A stretch of DNA of 64,000 bases. Source: Pectinophora gossypiella. Its lineage: Eukaryota; Arthropoda; Insecta; Lepidoptera; Gelechiidae. The notes below the pieces were generated by a model. It was not told the DNA's origin and searched no databases. It saw only the letters and a list, made by a program, of their open reading frames with translations. The stretch is taken from NCBI RefSeq assembly GCF_024362695.1, contig NC_065420.1, forward strand, positions 4,124,501 through 4,188,500. The letters are read 5' to 3'. Each line of letters starts with the position of its first letter. The stretch's first letter is position 1. Positions 59,801 through 64,000 of the stretch are shown one piece after another. The position numbers were made by a program, and so were the translations under genes.

Positions 59801-62800
59801 AAGAACAGATCACCTTAATCCCCTATTGCACGACAATCGACCTTATCACGTAAAGCGATAAAGCAACCTAGAGCTAAGAGCTGACTTAGGTCGTGCTTGA
59901 GCTAACCTCCAATCCTGATGAATTCATCTCACCGCGTGATGTCTCGACTTTTTTTACGGTGACAGTAACATAATGGAAATATATTACACAAAGGACATTT
60001 GATAATTTTTAGTCTCATTTTGTCGCCAGTGTTTGGACTATCTAACACCCAGCTACCTAGGCGAGTGGTGCTAATGACACTTCTTCCATTTGCAGTGCCT
60101 GAGGCAGCCAAGAACGTGTCGTTAGCAGCAGAGCCCACCGCCAATGGATGGGACATCCTCGTCAGCTGGGCACCACCCAAACGCCAACCAGATACCTACA
60201 ACCTGACACTGCGGGCTCCGGGCATTCTGCGATCGGTTATTTTACCTGGGGTGAGTGGTTGACGTCCCTTCAGCTGAACCAGAATGCACAATTGTGTAAG
60301 AGAATGTATTTTTGGGCTGCTTCGAAACGTAAAACATTCTTCTTCTCATTCTTAGGTAATTAAGAATTCGTTGTGCTAATGATCTGGATGGCCCGGGTTC
60401 GAATCTCAGTGAGAACAAATCACAAAAATCACTTTGTGATCCATAGTTTGATTAAGACATTACAGGCTGATCACCTGATTGTCTGAAAGAAAGATGATCC
60501 GTGCTTCGGAAGGCACGTTAAGCCGTTGGTCCCGGTTACTAGGTACTTACTGTTGTAAGTTAGTAGTCGTTACAATATTAACCCTGACACTAGGGTTGAT
60601 GGGGTTGGTACTCCACCTCACAACCCACACGATAGCAGAAGAGAGGAAATCATTTATAACTTGTTAAGTGATTTTGGAATCACTTATTTTGTTTTAAGTA
60701 TGAGGGTTTCAACAATATATCCAATTCCATTTGTAACTGTAAACTATTTGAAACCCGTGTGAATGAATCCTAGACTCCAAGATCTAACTCCGTTGATGGA
60801 AGGTTCCCGGAAGGTGGAGGAATTGTCCCGGGACAATTGCTCCAATTTTATTCAATGGGAAGTTCTTTTGGGATTTTCGACCACATCGTCGCTTATCATC
60901 AGGTGCTTCTGTAGTCACACTGGCTCATTGCTGAGAATCGCGACTACGAATTATTTCTTTCTCAGTTGCATGGACAGCTCGATGCAATGTTTCCTCCAAC
61001 TCTCATCCTCATTGCATCGGAAATGCTTTTTTTATACAAGCCGAGCCGTGGTAGCCCAGTTGGTAACCTATTAGGCTGGTTTTCCCTTCGCGGATTGGAA
61101 GGTCAGACAGGCGATAGGTCCGGTTTTTTACAGGCAGTCGCTTCTGTAAAAAACCGGACCTGTCAAATCTTCAGGTTAGGTAAGCGGACCCTGTGAAAAA
61201 CGGGATAATGCTAGGGAGATGATGATAATAAGCCGCATAAATTCAAAAATTTCATTTTTTTTTTAATTTCATTTCATAACAAGCAATTGCCAAATGTAAC
61301 AAATTCTATGACATACTCAAAAACAATATCACGCGGACTGTATAGACGTTAATTTCTCATAAAAATATTATATTATAATGTGGGATTTGAGTTTGCTCAA
61401 TTAAAAAACAGTCTATCTAGTACGGTTCAAACACTTATTTTTATTTTATTTTCTCCGTATTACAATAATATAATATATTGACCTTTTTAATAACATATTT
61501 TATATTTATATTATATTACAATATATTGTTTCTTACCTCAGAATACAACACAGCACACGTTTCGCGACGTTGCCGGCGATGCGCATGCTCTATACAATGT
61601 GTCAGTAGCCGCCACCAACCCAAGCGGCAAATCCTACAACACCGGAAGAGCATTTTTCCCAGGTATTATCCGCTTTTTCCCCATAAACATAAACACAAGG
61701 AAAGCGAGATTAATGCGCAATTTTCCCGTAAAATCCAGAATTACTATACGTACAGTAGAAATCCCCAACATCTACGAAGAAGAAAACAAAACGAAGTTTA
61801 AATTAAGAAGAAAATTGAACCATTTTATTGTAGAATTGTAGATTTATTGATGTGTAATTACAGCTTGTAAATGATTAAGTAAATAAAAATGATTACATAT
61901 GATTATGATTTTGATTATTTCAATAAAACAGTCCAAAGTTTAATGAGTGCATGAATCGTCAGCTTTAAGTTACCTATAACTAAAGACCATGCTGATTGGT
62001 CAACACAGCCACAAAGTATGATAATGCAGGCTTACTGAATAAGCAGACGCTTATAAAACATAAAAAATATCACGTCGGTAATTCTTATTGGTCACAAGTG
62101 TGATAATACTACTGCTCTCAGGTGGGGAGGTACATACATACATACATAAACTCACGCCCGTAATCCCTAATGGGGTGGGCAGAGCCACAAGTAATCAAAG
62201 ACAACTTGCAGCCACTGTTGTTGTTGTAGGTGGGGAGGTGCTCGTCGTAATCAAACAATTCAGCAATTCTCTTGAATAATGTTATATTTTCATAAACATA
62301 AACAATGTTAACACTCCAACTCTTCATAACAGATTACCGCAACCGAACAAAATTACACGTCACCGCCTTTTAAAAAGGCGGGAAAGCGTTCCCGTTCGAA
62401 AAAGAAGAAATCAAAATAAAAACAAATGAAATAATATGCCAGTTCCAAATTAAAAATAATAAAGTCGTGACATAGATTCACGACTTTATTCCGTCTGTTA
62501 TTAAGTTATATAATCTAATAATAATTAAATAAACATTACGAACCCTAACAATCGTCCATCCTGACAACGTGTGCGTCCCCGCGCACGACACCCGGTGGAA
62601 CCCTAACACAAGTGACAAGTTTTAAAAGCAATTTTATCCCGCACATGACGGAAGATACACATGATAAACAGTATAGTAACAAAGAACCAGTTCATCAGGT
62701 AATATAACAATAAATGACCCTATTGTAGACTTGTACAGTCGCAATATCATGTACCCACTTTAGAACCCTGTCGCACTAGCATATTTACTCAATGAGACTT

Positions 62801-63716
62801 ACGGTTTAATTTGTCAAAAAAGTTCAAAAAAGGACCGTACCACAGCCTGAACACTCCATAGAAGATAATCTCGTTTTAACCGTATGCCTGACGCGTAAGT
62901 GTGAGACAGACTGTCCACGCCCTCTCCCTTACTCCTTAACGGCTTACGGACGTTAAGGGTGGTATTAATAAACTAATCTCAGCTGAGACTGCCCTCAAGA
63001 TCATGCTCAAGTCTAGCGTCGTGTCACTCTTTTTCGACCGTGATTTTAAATTTACAACTACGGTAGGTACAGTCATGAGCAACATAATGTACCCACTTTA
63101 GGACTCTGTCGCTCTAACATATTTGACATTTAGTGAGACTTGCAGTTCAATTTGTCAAAAAAATTAATGTGACATGGTACCTGTTTTTATATGAGAACTG
63201 TCACAATGACATGAACATGTCTTGAAGCTGAGATTAGTTTATAAATACCACCCTTAGACTTAAGTGAGACACAGCGGGGGGCGGGGGAGGGAGGTAAATC
63301 TAGCTTGGTACCGATACGAATTTGTGCGAGGCGCAGAGTATTCGTTCTCTAGATCTCTATTTAGTATGCTTAATTCTACGCTTTTACGAAAAGTTAGTGA
63401 GTTTTTATTTCACCCTTACATCCTATTTAATGTGACATGATTAGCATGACATATCTCTCGTCCCTTTCGCACTAGAAAAAGTTTATCCGTCCTACTGTAA
63501 AAAAGTAATCGCGTGTAACACATTCTCAGTTTCGTCCAATAATCAACCCTTTCCATGTACAAAATAAACTTAACTTCAACAGAACGGCGGAACTACCAAG
63601 CGGTGATCATAACAGGCTCTTGGAGTATTGTCCTGACGCTGGCTATCATCATCATTGGAGGCATCATCTGGTGGCGAAGACGGAAAGCCTCCGAGCTAAG
63701 ACATCTTTATTTCCAG
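41863..63716 (+). CDS. Single-pass receptor with fibronectin-III-like ectodomain, partial (Torso-type receptor tyrosine kinase candidate)
   Basis: Nine exons with good GT/AG sites and matching phases: 41863-42057, 49195-49222, 49907-50043, 56911-57166, 57625-57707, 58967-59156, 60096-60250, 61542-61662 and 63583-63716. They give 433 codons and continue past the edge with donor GTAAAG. Visible parts: a signal peptide near residues 15-35 (IIVIVMLSLLCCG), many N-glycosylation sequons (NQT, NFT, NYT, NIS, NLT, NCT, NVS), a clear fibronectin-III repeat near residues 298-387 (LVSWAPPKRQPD, then YNVSVAATNPSGK), probably two more degenerate ones before it, one hydrophobic helix near 395-419, and a basic WWRRRK stop-transfer. 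Ectodomain length and FnIII layout fit Torso, the PTTH receptor. Against this, the helix has no cysteine, whereas silkworm Torso is reported (from memory) to dimerise through membrane cysteines. No kinase exon is visible. Intron 3 contains BEL2. Confidence 0.72.
42614..42714 (-). mobile_element. SINE-2, 5'-truncated, with target duplication
   Basis: 101 bp of the 3' part of SINE-2 in reverse. Direct repeats TTAAAAGTAAT (42603-42613) and TTAAAAGTGAT (42715-42725) flank it, one mismatch in 11. In receptor intron 1. Confidence 0.8.
44780..44990 (+). pseudogene. LINE-Y C-terminal fragment, copy 2
   Basis: Nucleotide and protein match to 31494-31760 (GGAAGATCTAGAAGGACGTA; TGATGAATGTCGAGGAAGC). 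Contains stops. In receptor intron 1. Confidence 0.7.
45987..46154. mobile_element. Hairpin MITE (CAGGGG family), copy 2
   Basis: 168 bp, closely similar to 3556-3716, with better preserved arms. In receptor intron 1. Confidence 0.85.
46255..46470 (+). mobile_element. SINE-3 copy with tRNA-like head
   Basis: Head CTGTGGTAAAGCGCCGGTTC (B box GGTTCGAACCC), then AATGAGTTATTATTTTATC and the body ending GAGTTGGGATATAGTC. In receptor intron 1. Confidence 0.75.
47219..47365. mobile_element. MITE-C copy
   Basis: 147 bp with ends ACAGAGTGTTAGTGAGACCG and, reversed, ACAGGGTGTTAGTGACACCG. Internal TTTTCCGTCGGAAAA palindrome. Confidence 0.75.
47515..47938. mobile_element. MITE-C copy split by a retroposon fragment
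   Basis: The MITE-C halves are 47515-47606 and 47819-47938. A 212-bp insert (47607-47818) starts with a (TCA)n run and is flanked by CGTCGCAAATG at 47596-47606 and 47819-47829. Confidence 0.82.
47939..48232 (-). mobile_element. SINE-2, near full-length, reverse
   Basis: Reverse-complement copy including the A box and 5S-like part (48130-48230) and the ATCACCAGCCCATTAACG end. A perfect 27-bp hairpin follows at 48237. Confidence 0.8.
48580..48900 (-). repeat. Unclassified ~350-bp repeat, copy 2
   Basis: Inverted copy of 22990-23345. The flank AATAACGGGTTC shows what the site looked like before MITE-A insertion in copy 1. A 110-codon frame here (MLDVGHKIFNREDGFK...) includes the shared stretch. 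Confidence 0.6.
49456..49607. mobile_element. MITE-B copy
   Basis: Ends in GTCACGAGCATTAATATG and TATTGCTCATGACTTTAC. In receptor intron 2. Confidence 0.75.
50280..50456 (-). repeat. BEL2 3' LTR
   Basis: Identical to the 5' LTR at 56232-56408. CTTAC just outside is the first copy of the target duplication. Confidence 0.95.
51282..52224 (-). pseudogene. BEL2 RNase H end and integrase remnants, catalytic core deleted
   Basis: After the TGA the same frame runs on to 51496 (NPADCLSRGTSP, then the integrase zinc-binding segment HNKLLHASQKLI...VIFKC). At about 51498-51510 the sequence jumps from the KC-T position straight to the far C-terminal NRPKW region, now out of frame, followed by the last 64 codons (51282-51476: WPMARVTKVFPG and so on). 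By comparison with BEL1 about 0.77 kb is missing, including all three catalytic acidic residues. This copy cannot make an active integrase. Confidence 0.9.
52225..55620 (-). CDS. BEL2 gag-protease-reverse transcriptase-RNase H ORF, truncated by a stop
   Basis: 1131 codons. The gag-like N-terminus starts MASDNELFNRRKYVKG. Zinc knuckles (CYYCGKSDHKIFSC and CKTCLNSHTGKC, then CTHCKQNHNTLLH) lie near residues 300-380. The protease motif LLDSGSQ is near 420, reverse transcriptase YVDD near 845, and RNase H has GFSDAS and YTDSQVVLAWL. It ends at a TGA (52225-52227) exactly where BEL1 has a Trp codon (...FKWYY), so this is a nonsense change, not a natural end. The frame stays open on the other side of the stop. 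Similar in order and length to the first 1,130 residues of the BEL1 protein. Confidence 0.93.
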   Translation of the reverse strand: MASDNELFNRRKYVKGTMTRLRNSLTSEFLASASEQMLRTKQEHAQSIFKEYIDLTVQVNDDHDPTPVEEAYFVCMDLLRTTLQSRFGTTAAAAKPSGGSNNVTSELKLPDIQIPPFDGKYLEYKPFIELFTALVHNDSNIVDIQKFVYLRGFLKGEAFDLINNLPIQGSSYSEALTILRDRYDNSHKIVFEHISKLLDLASIPRPNVTMLRNLISVAKQHVAALKNLNEPVDKWDSILVCILSRKLDPVTNRAYCLDRNSSQSPTFTDFIKYLETRALALENSSNNDVIGARKVQATAAVTNNHVAKCYYCGKSDHKIFSCPKFLLASIAERVECIKAKKLCKTCLNSHTGKCRFHFKCTHCKQNHNTLLHDGNETSSSSTEGGVTLLSGLNDNNQVLLPTAKVKILTRNGQELIVKALLDSGSQSSFITTKLANLIGRNLLATNTEVSGIAKTGKKIQSSLQVDIFSCAYPYKVNTDCLVVDKITTNLPQNSFDLSLINIPKNLLLADDTFNKTSEIDILLAADIFFQALLPQLEDQHNELSDPATPRLVHTQFGYLVAGKVPVQSPHELQSTPVSLFCQECKTDLNSNVIQFWKSEAVPEIYPEHPTSEQKYCEEYFNETVQLVDNKFEVSMPLKIPIYDVNNTLGNSLVLAMRRFLNLEKRLHKDEALFKEYQSFIHEYIDLGHASYVDISSYDFNKDAVYFMPHHPVIRENAVSTRLRTVFDESMKTTNKISLNDIMLNGPVVQNELFDTLLLFRLNKYFFACDIRRMFRNVLIEKSQRSLQNILWRDDPHESIKCLQLNTITYGLKNSSFLATRCLNELAYRSKNEYPLAVPVILNATYVDDILYTHNDLNVIIETKSQLSQLLSKGSFFLHKWSANDSSILQDIPKEQRYSGEINMQKDVKTLGLNFDVNSDTFKFSPPPKQSVKTKREILSFISKFYDPLGLIGPIFVQAKHIMQKLWLSKTDWDSIPPPELNNKWQSLYNDLTNMSSIHIERNTMCKSEHQTFQLIGFSDASNVAYGCAIYVRTIDMQGKVQMSLLCSKSRINPIAPKQLTIPRLELNAALLLAKLASKVYNTISQKQIVNEVHLYTDSQVVLAWLKTDPIKLKSYIANRTKLITECTNNFN
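56232..56408 (-). repeat. BEL2 5' LTR
   Basis: 177 bp, identical by eye to 50280-50456. On the minus strand it starts TGTTGAAAAC, has a TATAAATATA promoter-like box within the first 25 bases and an AATAAA near its 3' end. Confidence 0.95.
56661..56855. mobile_element. MITE-C copy with ATAAT flanks
   Basis: 195 bp, ends ACAGGGTGTTATTGACACT and, reversed, ACAGGCTGTTACCGACAC. ATAAT is found directly on both sides. In receptor intron 3, close to BEL2. Confidence 0.78.
58340..58510 (+). pseudogene. LINE-Y C-terminal fragment, copy 3
   Basis: Encodes LIRSTLNRRACMKRLMNVEE and QDRSKWNSIVSAYPGGK. Best preserved reading frame of the three. In receptor intron 5. Confidence 0.75.
58537..58786. mobile_element. 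MITE-A copy 4 (internal deletion)
   Basis: 250 bp, termini GGTGCTGATTCC and GGAATCGGGGCC, ATT on both sides. In receptor intron 5. Confidence 0.8.
59564..59674. repeat. Short inverted-repeat element in receptor intron 6
   Basis: Arms TTTAACCCTTTCACGGACAG and, reversed, TTTAACACTTTCAAGGACAG about 65 bp apart. It overlaps the end of a 141-codon chance frame (59193-59618). Confidence 0.6.
60370..60645 (+). mobile_element. SINE-1 copy
   Basis: Starts in the B box (GGGTTCGAATCTCAGTG) and runs to CACAACCCACACGATAG. In receptor intron 7. Confidence 0.78.
61031..61245 (+). mobile_element. SINE-4 copy (uninterrupted)
   Basis: tRNA-like head (GTGGTAGCCCAGTTGGTAAC) and body ending at GGGAGATGATGATAATAAG. 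Contains a perfect 18-bp inverted repeat (61116-61133 / 61144-61161). In receptor intron 7. Confidence 0.78.
62954..63256. mobile_element. Inverted-repeat element with nested MITE-B
   Basis: Ends TAAGGGTGGTATTAATAAAC and its near-exact reverse complement, arms about 31 bp, finishing in AATCTCAGCT. MITE-B occupies 63067-63180 inside it. In receptor intron 8. Confidence 0.78.
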
Positions 63717-64000
63717 GTAAAGTTGGAAAAGAGGCATATATTTGTATTCCCTCTCTCTCTTTATTTAAGAGCTGTGTTCTTGTTGGTGGAGTAATCGCCA
63801 TTCCTATCTTCTTCCCTTGATACGATAGGGGGTGATATCCTTCACCCCCTGATACGACACGACCTGCACCGTCTCTTTTATTTGTTACATAAATGTTCTC
63901 CGAGGTCTACCCCTTCCTCTCTTTTCTTCAATTTTTCCTTCTATGATGTTTTTTATAAACGCATCGTGTCGTATCAGGTGGCCTATCATATTTCCTCTCC

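Overview
The window is AT-rich animal DNA, most likely from a moth or butterfly. Its genes have introns with GT/AG splice sites, it carries two BEL/Pao LTR retrotransposons, and the non-coding DNA is packed with short tRNA- or 5S-derived SINEs, 5'-truncated LINE ends and inverted-repeat MITEs of the kind common in Lepidoptera. Everything below was read by eye: no alignment, database search or folding program was run, and family names rest on motif recognition.

Host genes. (1) Positions 1-6404, minus strand: seven exons of TRIP4 (ASC-1), including the diagnostic C2HC5 zinc finger; the C-terminal part lies off the left edge. (2) Positions 8138-9069 and 9670-10272, plus strand: two tandem two-exon genes for NDUFS5, a complex I subunit with twin CX9C motifs, sharing one intron position. 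(3) Positions 41863-63716, plus strand: nine phase-consistent exons (433 codons) of a single-pass receptor with signal peptide, fibronectin-III-like ectodomain and transmembrane helix. The gene runs off the right edge. Its layout recalls the receptor tyrosine kinase Torso, but the kinase is not in the window, so this stays a hypothesis.

Mobile DNA. BEL1 (11196-18734, minus) has identical 299-bp LTRs, a 5-bp target duplication, a tRNA-Tyr-type primer-binding site repeated in tandem, and a nearly complete gag-pol ORF broken once in the integrase. BEL2 (50280-56408, minus) sits in intron 3 of the receptor gene. It has identical 177-bp LTRs and a 5-bp duplication, yet its coding region carries a premature stop and has lost the integrase catalytic core. 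Two copies of one poly(A) retroposon with perfect 12- and 13-bp target duplications lie between TRIP4 and NDUFS5.

The 23 kb between BEL1 and the receptor gene, and the receptor introns, hold no convincing host gene. They contain at least four SINE families (one a tRNA/5S chimera), three or more LINE families as 3' fragments, several MITE families, nested insertions whose order can be read from target duplications, a 330-bp pentanucleotide satellite and several long perfect hairpins. I saw no CRISPR array, bacterial-type operon, rRNA gene or credible functional tRNA gene. No wholly new system is evident; the most unusual points are BEL2's apparent recent movement in defective form, the multiplied primer-binding site of BEL1, the 135-bp perfect hairpin in a TRIP4 intron and the NDUFS5 duplication.
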